Shown here one piece after another: positions 33,401 through 43,600 of a stretch of DNA of 64,000 bases. Origin of the DNA: Amborella trichopoda (lineage: Eukaryota > Streptophyta > Magnoliopsida > Amborellales > Amborellaceae); NCBI RefSeq assembly GCF_000471905.2, contig NW_006498608.1, positions 6,675,157 to 6,739,156 on the forward strand, given 5' to 3'. The position numbers and the translations under genes are program-made. The notes beneath the pieces were generated by a model. It had not been told where the DNA came from and made no database searches. It worked only from the letters and a program-made list of their open reading frames with translations. Within the stretch, counting starts at the first letter, position 1, and the number at the start of each line of letters is the position of its first letter.

Positions 33401-34659
33401 TGCCCCTTAGCTGACAAACGAGCAACTCCAAAATAAGAGCCTCAACATGTCTACCCACACAAGAGAACACACCTTCCCCCCTCTCCCAATCCAAAACCCA
33501 CTCACTCAGCTCAATACTCAAAATATCCATCTAATTCTAAAAACTTAGCTAGTCCGACTCAGATTGCCCAAGTCACTTGGAACTAGCATCCTGCCAGATC
33601 GGGAATAGCAAGACTCGGACAGTCTGAGTCTACCCAAGACTGATCAGCCTCTACGCAAATCTGATGAAGTCTAAAAAATCAGGCAAATATTCTCCAAAAA
33701 GTACAGCTTTATGAGGACAAGACTCGCCAACCCGAGCCAACTTGCTCCGGACAGTGGCCGATTTTTGGGGCGAGTCAAATCTCTAAAACACTGGCCCACC
33801 AATGCAATATATAAATGGCTGCAAACAAACTGCACAAGTAGTGCATGTAACCAATGCAGCTAGCATGTCCTCCATCATAACATCAATAAAATTTAAGGTA
33901 AACCACTATAGAGTAAACATAAAAACAAAAAGTAGATATCAATTATAATATAAAACAGAATATAATGTTTCCAATGGTCTATTGAAAAACCATGCCCACA
34001 TGGATATCAGCATTCAACCAAATGGTGGATGGCGATGGGAGAGTGGGACCCACCATTACTCTCCACTCTTTACCTCCGTCACCGTACATCATTTATCAAT
34101 GCATGATGATCACATCAATGATAAGCCAATGGCCAACGGACCATTGTTTTCTTCCATATTCCACTGAATTATAATATAGTTTCCCAAAAAATTAAAGAAA
34201 AGAAAAGGAAGGAACAAACTAAGCTACCTTTTCAGGAGCAACCGAATCAAACACATAAACCTCGCCCTGAAATGACAGTTGAAGCTGGTTTGTGCCCTGA
34301 CTTCGCAAGGGGATGGCAGTATGAGGGTCTCCCAAATTACCAGCATCAGATGATCCATCCCCCTCCATGCCTTCGCTACCCCCACCTTCCTCACCATCAT
34401 CCTCCAAACCACTATCATTGTTTTGAAGTGGGTGCCCATGCTCTTGCATGTAATGCACATGCATTGGATCACCCCCATGAATTTGGGCCTCTGGATTCAC
34501 ATCATCAATCTGACCGGGCAAGTGCATCCCATGCATTTGGACTTGAGGATCGGTCATGGGGTTTTGAGCAGCTGAATAAGCATGAGAGAATGTGGTATGA
34601 TGCTGATGAAGATTTCGATTGGCCTGGCTGTTGATCTCAACACTGTGATTATCAGACAT
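12462..34659 (-). CDS. ZML: TIFY-CCT-GATA transcription factor (ZML/GATA24-like)
   Basis: Seven coding exons, joined minus-strand: 34659-34228, 22656-22570, 22480-22344, 20225-20106, 14352-14247, 12723-12649, 12551-12462; 348 residues. Exon 1 starts MSDNHSVEI and has a long acidic Gly/Glu region. The TIFY domain ([11 protein letters not shown]...[10 protein letters not shown]) spans exons 1-2. The CCT domain ([20 protein letters not shown]) is in exon 3, running into [12 protein letters not shown] in exon 4. Exon 5 holds a class-C GATA finger, C-X2-C-X20-C-X2-C (CRHC...CNAC), followed by GTLRDLSK in exon 6. Members of this family are plant nuclear DNA-binding proteins. Exon phases agree at every junction. 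All splice sites are GT-AG, but the exon 4 donor (AT|GTGGGT) is weak and was chosen because it alone gives the right phase. Intron 1 is about 11.6 kb and full of mobile elements, yet no coding damage is visible. Confidence 0.92.
13441..14246. other. Intron 5 of the ZML-like gene and neighbouring intronic DNA
   Basis: This is intronic sequence between the exons at 12649-12723 and 14247-14352. A + strand ORF at 13960-14157 has no recognisable domain, and its location in an intron argues against it being a gene. No mobile element could be delimited. Confidence 0.4.
14353..16464. other. ZML intron 4, unclassified part
   Basis: No gene is recognised. Short ORFs on both strands (for example 14880-15116 minus and 15564-15791 plus) lack domain features and lie within the intron. 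The composition is less AT-rich than the flanks and may include old mobile-element fragments, but none could be assigned. Confidence 0.4.
16604..17184 (+). repeat. LTR copy 1 of the intron 4 cluster
   Basis: Begins TGATGCAGTGGG and ends CCCTACATCA. It is followed at once by a primer-binding-like TTGGTATTA. Within it are blocks shared with the other copies: TTTGTATTTAAAGGGAATGAGG, AACTAGGGTTATT, GATCTTTGGGGTG and GAGAGGGTATATTC. Confidence 0.65.
17664..18346 (+). repeat. LTR copy 2 of the intron 4 cluster
   Basis: Begins TGATACAGTGGGG and ends CCCCGCATCA. It carries about 110 extra bases near 18180-18290, which include a GGTAATTCAGTGGGGAAGAC block also found at about 12060. It is followed by a short inverted fragment of its own end (about 18348-18420). 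Confidence 0.6.
19179..19912 (+). repeat. LTR copy 4 of the intron 4 cluster
   Basis: Begins TGATGCAATGGG and ends CCCTGCATCA. About 120 bases at roughly 19200-19320 are unlike the other copies and look like a secondary insertion. The rest follows the same block order as copies 1 and 2. Confidence 0.55.
20226..22343. other. ZML intron 3
   Basis: Intron between the CCT exon and the exon starting MQRNKG. No mobile element or RNA gene was recognised. Several ORFs of 60-90 codons on both strands (about 21040-21643) carry no domain features. Confidence 0.45.
22873..22889. repeat. LINE target-site duplication, left copy
   Basis: AAACAACCATGGCTACA, 17 bp, directly before the 5' end of the LINE. 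An identical copy directly follows the LINE's A-rich tail at 33271-33287. Confidence 0.88.
23014..24510 (+). pseudogene. LINE ORF1, 5' part (DUF4283-like)
   Basis: The frame 23014-23682 encodes a proline-rich N-terminus, then a DUF4283-type block with [24 protein letters not shown] and [12 protein letters not shown], the RNA-binding part of plant L1 ORF1. A frameshift near 23680 moves the reading to another frame. The remainder is Pro/Ser-rich with further breaks. The viral insertion cuts the ORF near 24510; the downstream part resumes near 28323. No CCHC knuckle was found. ORF1 normally packages LINE RNA. This copy is broken. Confidence 0.75.
24515..26019 (-). pseudogene. Caulimovirid movement-protein ORF, left copy (broken)
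   Basis: Minus-strand viral reading frame. The position of the start codon (26017-26019) reads ATA where the other copy has ATG. About four bases are missing near 25838-25842 relative to the right copy, shifting the frame. From there an open frame runs to the stop at 24602. Viral-looking sequence seems to continue in a different frame to about 24515, so there is probably a second shift near 24605-24620. The protein would be a 30K-superfamily movement protein, which opens plasmodesmata, followed by a Ser-rich linker toward the coat-protein region. The breaks mean no functional product. Confidence 0.78.
25591..26754 (-). repeat. Left arm of viral inverted repeat
   Basis: This segment is nearly the reverse complement of 27151-28322. 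By eye there are only scattered differences, roughly a few per hundred bases, plus one small indel near 25840. Homology stops abruptly at both ends. Confidence 0.9.
26755..27150 (+). promoter_or_regulatory. 35S-like pararetroviral promoter in the palindrome centre
   Basis: The unique 396-bp spacer between the arms has a strong TATA box in CTCTATATAAAGGGAAG (27028-27044), close to the caulimovirus 35S-type core. Upstream are GATGTCA and GACGCAC motifs (about 26785-26810) resembling activation elements of such promoters. A CT repeat follows (about 27123-27141). It points rightward into the right viral copy, which is antisense to the ZML-like gene. Promoter activity is inferred from motif layout only. 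Confidence 0.65.
27151..28322 (+). repeat. Right arm of viral inverted repeat
   Basis: Plus-strand copy of the arm at 25591-26754. It contains the leader, primer-binding site and 5' end of the movement-protein ORF. Confidence 0.9.
27694..27706 (+). other. tRNA-Met primer-binding site, right viral copy
   Basis: TGGTATCAGAGCC matches the 3' end complement of plant initiator tRNA-Met, the minus-strand primer site of caulimovirids. It lies about 180 bases before the ORF start. The same site is inverted at 26200-26212 in the left copy. Confidence 0.85.
27887..28369 (+). pseudogene. Caulimovirid movement-protein ORF, right copy (truncated, LINE-fused)
   Basis: The ATG at 27887 opens a frame whose first 145 or so codons match the left copy and the N-terminal part of 30K-type movement proteins. 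Viral sequence ends at 28322. The frame then runs on through LINE DNA to a stop at 28367-28369, giving a chimeric 160-codon ORF. Only the N-terminal part of the movement domain is present, so no movement activity is expected. This copy keeps its start codon and has a promoter upstream, so transcription is conceivable. Confidence 0.78.
28323..29397 (+). pseudogene. LINE ORF1, 3' part
   Basis: After the viral block LINE sequence resumes with Pro/Ser-rich coding remnants in shifting frames. The frame 28917-29504 contains the typical end of plant L1 ORF1 ([15 protein letters not shown]) just before ORF2. There are no conserved catalytic features. The split relative to 23014-24510 is caused by the viral insertion. 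Confidence 0.6.
29398..33059 (+). pseudogene. LINE ORF2 (endonuclease, reverse transcriptase, RNase H)
   Basis: ORF2 starts at 29398 ([17 protein letters not shown]), the N-terminus of an APE-type endonuclease. At about 29660-29690 the frame jumps to the region following the endonuclease, so its C-terminal catalytic half is deleted. Reverse transcriptase follows: [20 protein letters not shown] near 30500, in-frame stops at 30708 and 30750, [14 protein letters not shown] near 30920, and the catalytic YADD at 31062-31073. Further stops and shifts follow; one is at 31140. A zf-RVT-like segment lies at about 32030-32310, and an RNase H domain at about 32640-33059 ends with [14 protein letters not shown]. 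RNase H is typical of some plant L1 lineages. It is inactive. Confidence 0.88.
33060..33270 (+). other. LINE 3' UTR and A-rich tail
   Basis: This stretch has paired motifs CACCCATTTGTGGGTTGCTT and AACCCGTCTGTGGGTACCCT, then a CT-rich run, ending in a short A tract at 33266-33273 that overlaps the start of the target duplication. Confidence 0.75.
33271..33287. repeat. LINE target-site duplication, right copy
   Basis: The 17-bp sequence is identical to 22873-22889 and marks the 3' boundary of the LINE. Confidence 0.88.
33540..33800. repeat. Decayed dispersed repeat in ZML intron 1
   Basis: Repeated GACTCGG/GACTCGCC/AGTCTGAGTC motifs end in TCAAATCTCTAAAACACTGGCC. This resembles a common class of small plant repeats with GAGTC-rich bodies. 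Termini and family were not fixed. Confidence 0.35.
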
Positions 34660-35760
34660 CTCTTCACATAACTGGTACCGAATCTACTTTAAACTGATGG
34701 TTTCCAAAGAACAACGAAAATGAATTAGACAGAGGAAACAGCACGCAAGAAGAATAAGAGAGGAAGCAAAATATGAGACCTACCAGAATCAAATTAACAA
34801 AACAAAAGCCTAGCCTAACTAACCATTTAAACAGAAAAGGATAAAAAGAGAAGGAAACCAGGAAGATGAGGAAGTAGCAAAAACAAGAAGGTAAGTAAAA
34901 TTAAGAGCTCAGACTGAAAAGAAAATATTTTCATGGAAAAAAACAAAAGTCATATCAAATAAACATAAAGGTGGATTAAATGGTTAGATCATAAGCTCTT
35001 CTAAGACAATGCCCCAACTAGATAGTCGATGACTATGAAATAATTGTGTTAACCAACAAAAATATAGGTTTCAAAGAGAACATTAGATGTTGCAAAACAT
35101 GAAAAATATCATGGATAAACTAAAAGGAAATAAAACCCCAACAGAAATTCAACAAAAAATTGTTCCACAAATTATGAGTGTAGAACTAGCTCTGAACATG
35201 TAGAGATTTCAATTCAATGTTTAACGACATATAATTCTAGGACGAGAAAACAGGGTCCTGTTTCAGTAGCAGTACAGAAAACAATCCCCCAAATGTTTTA
35301 GCTACCAGACCAAAACCTACAACTATTTTTTAATACTAGCCATGAGAGCAAAAACTACACTAAAACCTAGAGAATCAACAACCGAACCTATTATGTAACC
35401 AAAAACCCTAACTATCAGTGGATCCAAACCACCTAAAAAACCCCAATTGTTTCTCAGATCAAATCTAAAACCATTCTACTTTAGCTGATACCCTAATGCA
35501 TGCATCCAGAAACTGAAAACCTAGTCAAAACTAAAATTAAAACGATAAATGGCAGAAAAAAAATATGAAAACAATAGAAATTCCATAGTAGAAATACCTC
35601 TAACAAAAACCTCGAATCCTAAAGGAATGGTTAGGAAGCTTCACCCTTCAAAGACCAAGCAAAATTAGGGAGAGATTTAAAGAGAAACCTCTTTTAGAGA
35701 GATTTAAAGAGAAGCAAACCTCTTTTAGAGAGATTTAGAGAGAAAAACCTCTTTTAGAAA
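34660..35760 (-). promoter_or_regulatory. 5' UTR, probable leader intron and proximal promoter of the ZML-like gene
   Basis: Upstream of the ATG at 34659 the minus strand has acceptor-like ...CATCAG near 34700. A donor-like GAG|GTATTT sits at 35598-35597, suggesting a 5' UTR intron of about 0.9 kb. A three-unit tandem of about 37 bp lies at 35668-35760; on the gene strand it is pyrimidine-rich, with units containing CTAAAAGAGGTTT and CTCTTTAAATCTC. This is probably transcribed leader or core promoter. The exact start site is not visible. Confidence 0.4.
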
Positions 35761-36229
35761 CTCTATGTGGAGAGAAGATTTCTCTGAAAAAAAAATAAAA
35801 ATTGAGCGATGAAAGAAAGAAGAGAAGCATCATAGGGGTAATTTGACAATGGCGAAAGTATCCCCAAAAGTAGTACAGTATTGCAAAAACACCCCCGTGA
35901 GAGAAAATTGGAAAGGACGCGGTTAGCATGCGGCCAAGCCCGCAATGTAGAAATTCGGTCTTGGCAATAAATATATGTTTGAAATATAATTCGATCCTGA
36001 TTTCTAGATAATACATAATATTTAATATGGAGATCATATTATATGAATAAATAAATAAATTTTAAAATTTATAAATAATAATTATATTAATAAAACATTT
36101 TGGCCGTTAACTACAATTTTTTTAGATGGATCACTTATTTGCATCCATCTTTAATATGGATGCTTCATACCTCTAGACTGCATATTATATAAATGTGGTC
36201 CAGCCCACATGAAACAATAGTTCAATTGG

Positions 36230-36980
36230 AAAAGACACATATCTTCAACTTTTGAAAATTTAATTATATGAAAAAAATTTGATAAATTGTTATTATTTTT
36301 TTTTCTTTCTTTATTTTTCTTTTATAATTAAAGCAGTTTATAAGCATGTTGTTGAGTGAAATTAGAATAGTGGGTTACATAAAATTTATTTTATTAAATA
36401 TTTATATGGTAAACGTCTTTTCTTTATATATATTATGTTCTACACTTCCTAGAGTTAAATCACATGATCTTGTGGCTCCAAATTTCAAAAATTAAATTAT
36501 ATGGCAATTTTTTATTTTAATAATTATGTTAAATACTATTATTTTATAATTTTTCAATAGTTTATGAATTTAAAATTATTTGACCCTAAATATGGTGTTT
36601 CTTGAAAATTTGAGAAATTAATTATAAATAAAATTTTCTTTTTCGTGAATAATTATATGACAAATATTATTGCTTTATAATTATTCTATAATTTGTGAAT
36701 TTAACTTAACATGGTCCTAATTATGTTGTTACTTCAAAATTTGAAAATTGAATTAAATTAGAAAAATGAATTACATTGAAGTGTTTTTTTATGAATAATT
36801 ATATGAAAACTTGTATTTTTTAATTTTCCAATAATTTATAAGTTTAAGGACACATCTTAAATATTTTGCTTCAATTTTCAAACATGAAATATATGGCAAA
36901 TGTTTTCCTTTTTCAATAATTATATGTAAAATTCTAGTACCCCATAAGAATTTAAATAATAAATAAATTTAAAGCCACAT
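36230..36980. repeat. Diverged AT-rich tandem array, unit about 130 bp
   Basis: A motif series recurs at about 36235, 36475, 36600, 36730 and 36868: AAATTTGAAAATTAAATTATATG, then a T-rich run, AATAATTATATGACAAAT, TTTATAATTTTTCAATAATTTATGAATTTAA, and a CCTAAATATG block. The units are strongly diverged, pointing to an old array. Confidence 0.55.
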
Positions 36981-37239
36981 CAACCTAAATATATGTCATC
37001 GGGTTAACTCTTGTGATAAATAGTTATCTTGTTTCAAATATATTGGATTATCCCTATATATTTATCTAAGGGTAAACCATAAAAATTAATGGCGGTTGTA
37101 TCCACGAGGGAAGTCGCTTATAATAACTATAGTTTTTATATAAATTACACAGCAATTTAGTACCCAAATTGGGGAAATTTTTTTATGGTCTTTTAAGGTT
37201 CGGATTATGAATATAAATAATGGGGGCAAACAAAATAAA

Positions 37240-37640
37240 GGTGAGGTTTGTATAAGGTGTCAACCTTATATTATTGAAATAAGGTATACCTCAAAACTAT
37301 ACCGAAAATGCAGTTTCGGTGCCGCAAAACCTTGCAATCATATAAAAGTTTATTGTTACCCTCAATTATGAAATTTTAAGTTCAAAAAATGGTTTATATA
37401 AGGTGTCACTGAATCTTACATTATATTATAAAAAAAGTTTATATAAGGTGTCACTGTATGAGTAAGGTGCATTGAAAAAACCCACTAAAGAAAAGGCTGT
37501 CCTGAATGTTGAAAACCCCTCAAATCGATCATCTCGACTTCAATATTCATAAACATGAAAAAAAAAGGGATTTTTAGTCCTAAAAATAGTTCATCTTCTA
37601 ACAAATTATATAGAAACCTTTTCTTTTTATAATACACATG
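37240..37640. mobile_element. Decayed MITE-like copies of the palindromic-end family
   Basis: TATAAGGTGTCAACCTTATA near 37252 and TATAAGGTGTCACTG near 37395 and 37440 resemble the palindromic ends of the 9413-9757 element. The core block CTCAAATCGATCATCTCGACTTCAA (about 37518-37542) matches that family's central block in opposite orientation. Confidence 0.45.
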
Positions 37641-40600
37641 ATATGGATATATAATAAATGTGAATGTGAATTATCAATCAAGAAAAAAAATATTGATATG
37701 AATTTTTATTTCCTCTCAATGATTTTTTTCCCCCAAACTTTTTACATCTAATCTATGAAAGATTTTCGATTCGTAAATCAATCTCCCCTCGCATTCTTAA
37801 TATTTTTCAGCAAATAATATATGATATATTATTATGGTTGTTGTGGATAAATTTTATGATTAAGAATTTTCTTGTGATACAGGCGGGAAATGCTCTTATT
37901 TTATCAAGGCATAAATTAGTTCAAAATAATTAAATGCAGAAAAATATAATTAAAATAATAAATAGGGCGTAGTAATATCATATTTCAGCTGCTAAAAGTT
38001 ACAAGTTTTAGAACAAAAATCGTGATTGTAAAGAATTCAAAAATATGCTCCTACCATCCCACATTAATATGTATATACTGGCATTAATTAATAAGAAAAT
38101 ATCTTCATATTTTCTATTTTTAGGTTTTATTTCTAAATAAACTCAATGTTTCAAAAAATATCTTCTGACCAGGTGACCACTTTAAACGTATTTTTTGACC
38201 TAAATAAATGTGAGAAATACATGCTATTTTTAAACCCAATCTTTTCTCTCTCTTCACTTATATACTCCAAACTTCTCTCTTTCTCTCTCTTCATGCATCT
38301 CCCACTTTCACTCTCCTCCTATGTTTTTCCGAACACTTCTCTCTCTCCTCCCAGTAACCTCTCACTTCCATGACACCCTTCTCTAAAAGTTCGAGAGGAT
38401 AGCTATCATTATCTTAATTTTTATGAATAACATATATTAGATGTTATAAATAGGACACTTTATAGCAATGGCTTACAAATCTATTGTTTATTTTGGCACA
38501 TATTAGTTAAAACTAAAAATTTAAAATGAAAAATTCATAATTTTAAACTAAGGTTCAAGATTAATAAACTAGATTGGAGATCATGCAATGCGTGGGAAAT
38601 TAGCATAGTTGGTGTTGGATGTCATATGCAAAATATCTTATTTGGAAAAATAGGAAATATGCTTATATGGATGGACGATGTTTAGCATCTAACAAAGATA
38701 TTTCGAAGGATCACCATTGAATTTGATACAGATCTCTAGACTAGAAAAGTTATCACATGGGTGTGGGATTTAACTTTTCTAGAGATAATGCCAAATTTAA
38801 CAGTGATTCTTTGGGCTACATACATGAGTGTGGGAAGGTCTCACCAGGACATTTCCCTTTTGATAATACCAATATAAAAAAAAGAGTAATGATCATATGA
38901 AACTCTTCCACACCCATGTGTGTAGGACTCGAAATGATCACCATCAAATTTGACACAGACATCTAAAAAAAAAAAAGAGTAATGATCATATGAAACCCTT
39001 CCACACTTATGTGTGTAGGACCCAAAATAATCACTATTAAATTTAATACATATCTCTAAACAAATTATCACATTGATGTGAAACTTGGCTTACACACATA
39101 GATGTGGGAGGATCTCGTAAGATCATTAAAAGAATGTCTAAGAAGCGTTCAGACATCTAAAATACCAGACACAAGTGTCATATTCCTAACACGTCGGGGA
39201 ACGTAAAGACCCATTCACACACGTGTCCATGTTACATAAATGTGGTGTGATTCACTTAGATGCTTCTTGTTCAGTATTAACATCAACAAATGATCTAGTT
39301 GATCTACATGGCAACTTTAAGGCATCGTTACATACATTTATTATCGCTAATAATTTACAAAAAAGCATCTAACCATGGGATGTGGATATTTCCAAGTTTT
39401 ATTATATATACTATAATTTCCACAATTTGAAATGGAATAGAATAAAGACCATTTATCTTTGACACAAGAAGGTCACAATTCCTACAAACATTTGATGTGA
39501 AATCTGATAGCTTGGGTATGCCACAAAGTTCAAGAAGTTTTTTTTTGAAGTTTGAGCTCGATCAATGCTATAAATGCATCTATCTAATTTCACACTCAAT
39601 GGTCAAGATTAACTGTGACAACCTTGCACCAAAAATAAAATGTCTAATTGTATAATTTTCCATTTCAAATGCATATTCTCGGCCTTGATGAATTTCCCCA
39701 AAAAGTAATCAAAAGTAATCTTTATTTTAGCTAACTAAAAACATGTGGATCTCTTAAATTTTTAATAATTAGACATTAAACCCTAATTATTTAGACATTA
39801 AACCCTCTCCTTCATGTTTTCGCTATCTAAATTACCGTTTTAACTGTGTTCTTTATCTTAACATCACCTTTAACCCATATCCCAAAAAAAATACCCACAG
39901 ATCCATAATCGATTGATACCTCTCTCTCCATCTCTACCTACCCAACCTAATTCAAAATGGAGAGAGAGAGAGATTGAAGAATAGGGTCAAGAGAGTATGC
40001 GTAGAGGATGGGAAAGAGAAGGGGTCAGGGGAGGTTTGAGATGAGAGAAAGAGGGACAAGAGGAGGGCAGAGGGGTGGGGTTTAAGGTTTCATAGAAGAG
40101 AGAGAGGCTTTTTGTTGGGCAGTTTGAGATAGAGAGAGGAGGAAGGGGTGTAGAGAGAGGGGTTTCAATACGCCATGGTTTTGGAGATGTTCTTTTGGAC
40201 ACAGGTTAAAGGTGTGAGGGACTAAAATAAGGCAGGGGGTTTTCAAATTCAAATAAATGGAACCAGCATTCATACAACTGCCTAAAGTCCTAAAATTTCA
40301 ATTGAAAAATATTTTTCTTAGTGTAATGGTAAGAACTTTGAGTCGCAATAAAATTTACAGGGGAGTGAAACCAATCAGGATTTTTCAAAAGTTTCCTACT
40401 CTTCCATGTTTCAAACACTCCAATTCCTAAGTTCAGGACTGTTCTTGATAATCCACACACACTACAGATGAGTTCATAAATTAATGGCTCTGACCTACCA
40501 AGACTCGAGTTCCATCTCAAATCTCCATTCCAATAAATCACAATCCAAACAGTCCATTCACGATGACTCAATTCAGTTCTTGGCCAACCAGATGTAAAAT

Positions 40601-40662
40601 CTCAGCAGTTCATCTGAGCAAACCTCTTCACCACCTCAAGAAGCTTTGACAAAGGCTTAATA
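37641..40662. other. Intergenic DNA with short tandem repeats
   Basis: No gene is recognised. A tandem with a unit of about 93 bp lies at 38880-39070 (AGAGTAATGATCATATGAAAC, CTTCCACAC, ATGTGTGTAGGA). Related, partly inverted blocks extend back to about 38700 and forward to 39110. Pyrimidine-rich (38240-38370) and purine-rich (39960-40160) tracts create spurious ORFs. The last few hundred bases should hold the 3' UTR of the phosphatase gene. Confidence 0.5.
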
Positions 40663-43600
40663 TCAGGTGGACAAGGGATTAGTCCACAACACCAGCTCAT
40701 CAATCTTGCTCAAGCTCCCATCATCCAATCTTTTCCATGTCTTGATTCTATGGACCCCTTTCCAGTTTCTCTCACCTCTCTCTAGCTCAGCCAGTATAAC
40801 CCTAACTCTCCTATGCCACCCTGCTTTCCCATAACCATGGTACCCGAAACCTCCTCCATAGCAAAACCAGATCCCATTGAGCTCTCCACAAAAATCATTA
40901 GTGTGATCATGGCCTAAGAAGACTGCCTTTACATCTCCCATGTTGATGAGTGTATTTAGAACACCTGAGTTATAGGTAGGACATGCAACTCCCTCTTGAA
41001 ACTGACCAACAAATTTGGTGAACCATAGTTGTCGAACTTCGGGAATTGGAATGTGAAAGAAAGCGAGAGAAGGCGGTCGGTGAGTATCAGGTGCTGGACC
41101 TGCCCTTTGCTTGTCCTGTCAGTACCAAAATCCCATGGTGCTCTCAGTTCTCTAACAATATAGACCTGCAAAGTTTGTGAGAGCTAAATGCAAGAAGAGA
41201 TAATCACTGAAAATGTCCTACCAAAAAAAAAAAAACGAAGAAAGAAAGAAGAAGAGATGGCATTGAGTAGCAAGTACCATTCAGAAAGTGTGCTGTGATG
41301 GTTTGCGTAGCAGCAATGGTCTCTCTCTCTCTCTCTCACAGGAGTAAGGCAAAACTAGTTTTGCCATCGGATAAGCCCGTAAAAAACTCAAAAAGAGAAT
41401 CTCCGGTTACAATAGTTAGTATTAAAGATGAGAATACTGGTTATAGAGAATGGGCCGAACCAGCCAAAACTCAAACCAAGATCAAATGAAATATGATTCT
41501 AAGATGAATGTTGACACGAACTATAAACTTTACAGGGGAATAACAATATAATTCTAGCCAACTGCAAAATACATTATAGTCTTTTTTTACCCTCTTAATA
41601 CATGGTTTCTGATCGAAATTCAAAATTTTGACATGCCATTTATTTGTCTTCACTTTTACAAGTCCAAAACAAAATCCAAAATTTCACAAAATTGTAGATT
41701 AAAGCTTCAAAAGCATGGCATCAAAATGAATTAACTAATTATCAAAGAAGCAGAAGTACTGCTCCTTACTTGGGGTATGTGGAAGTGTTTATTAAACAGA
41801 GAGATGTTGCCATTATACCTTCTAATTATCAAAGAAGCAGAAGTGATGCTCCTTACTTGGGGTATGTGGAAGTGTTTATTAAACAGAGAGATGTTGCCAT
41901 TATACCTTCTAATTATCAAAGAAGCAGAAGTACTGCTCCTTACTTGGGGTATGTGGAAGTGTTTATTAAACAGAGAGATGTTGCCATTATACCCTCTAAG
42001 AATTGGACAAGTTAAGATTGGAGAACCAGTATAAGCTATATACAAAACCCATATATATATAGTAGTTGAGTCCTCATATCATACCTTTATCATTTCAGAA
42101 ATTTGCCGAAGCCAAATTTGCTGAGTTTCTCTGATCCATCCATACCCACGAATTCCCGGAACAGTGGACCGATCTCCACTATCAAGAAAATAAAGATTGA
42201 GAATACTCATATTGGCTAGTTCTGAACCAATAGCACCACTCACTTCAATATTATAATTGCCAAACCCATCTATCTCTCTAACCTTCTTCTCCCCATCAGA
42301 GTAGCCATATGTAACTGGATTAACTTGTGAAACTGAATAATCCATTGCAGATAAATAAGTCATCAACTCTTCCCGAGTCATGGTTGATTCTTGGTCATGG
42401 TTTCCCAAAATAGCAGCCCAAGGTATCTTAGATTCAATGGCTGGATGAAAGGCTTTAATAAGAGACTCAGCAGCATCAGATGTGCTTGGTCCAAATATGT
42501 TATCTCCTATTTAAGGGGCAAAACAAATGAAACCAAAGGACACAAACCTTGACAACCAGCATCTAAGACCTTGGTTTTCCGAAACCAAATAATTTGATGC
42601 TTTCAATAAGGTGAAGAGAATTGTCCAAACTAGTACAAGTGACTTCAGAGCACTCATACTTTCCACACCTTTTAATGTTTTTAAGTATTATTATATAATG
42701 AATACACTTGAGAATCTCTATATCTATCTGAAATTGTATACTATAAGACCATTACCCTTGGTATTAGCTGGCAGTCTGGAGTGAAATTAGGCAGCTTGGG
42801 GTGTTTAACAAAATTTGAGACTTTTTTTTTTTTAACGTTGGTTTTGGCCAATAGCACACACCAAACAGACCGATTTCACATCCAACAAGTAAGAGTAATT
42901 GCGACCTTCTTATGCCAAAGATAAATGGTCATGTTTATACTTTTCTAATTTGTATTTATGCTACCTTCCAATTGTCTTAAATGGTATTGTTTATACTTTT
43001 CTAATTTGTATTTGTGCTACCTTCCAATTGTCTTATTCTGTGGATTGCACCTTGCAAAGAGAAATCAAGGACCTCAGTAATTTGTTTGCTCCTTAGATTT
43101 CATCATATACAAAAGGGTCAAATGCCTAATCCCCTACTCCAGACTAAAAATTGGAAGTTTGGAATGAGTAAGAAACAAAAAAATCATCTTTTTTATAACA
43201 AAAATGATGAAAAATCTCATAGTTAGTGCAACAATTTTTCCTTCCATGAAAGTTTTTTTCAATTGATTGATAAAAAAACAATGCCTAAATATAAATATGG
43301 GCTTTGAATATGAAAAGGAGACAACTCTATGAGCCAATCGGTAAAGGCTGGATGGCTAGGATCGAAGCAGGAACACAATATGGCAGACTCATTCTATGAT
43401 AAATTTTTATCATACAACCCCTCCTCTTCTTTCTTTCCTTTTTTTTTTTTTTTTTTTTTTTTTTTTCAGCTAGATGAAGCCTTCATGTCAGCAAAATTTG
43501 GGGTCCACAGGAACCCTATTTTTCTCAAAATCCTAATATTATTAGCCTGCAAGTTTGGGCCGTTTGTCTCTTTTCCCCTCAGTCATGGCTGTTCCGGCCT

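Noticed and set aside
34272-34634. Plus-strand ORF of 120 codons
   Set aside because: It is antisense to ZML exon 1, which has clear domain support and a proper donor; the ORF shows no domain.
41735-41995. CRISPR-like array
   Set aside because: Units are 87 bp, contiguous without unique spacers, and the genome is a plant nuclear one; it is a plain tandem repeat.
41731-42045. Repeat-peptide ORFs in the 87-bp tandem as a protein-coding gene
   Set aside because: Open frames on both strands follow from the unit being divisible by three and lacking stops. The region is an intron with no start context or domain.
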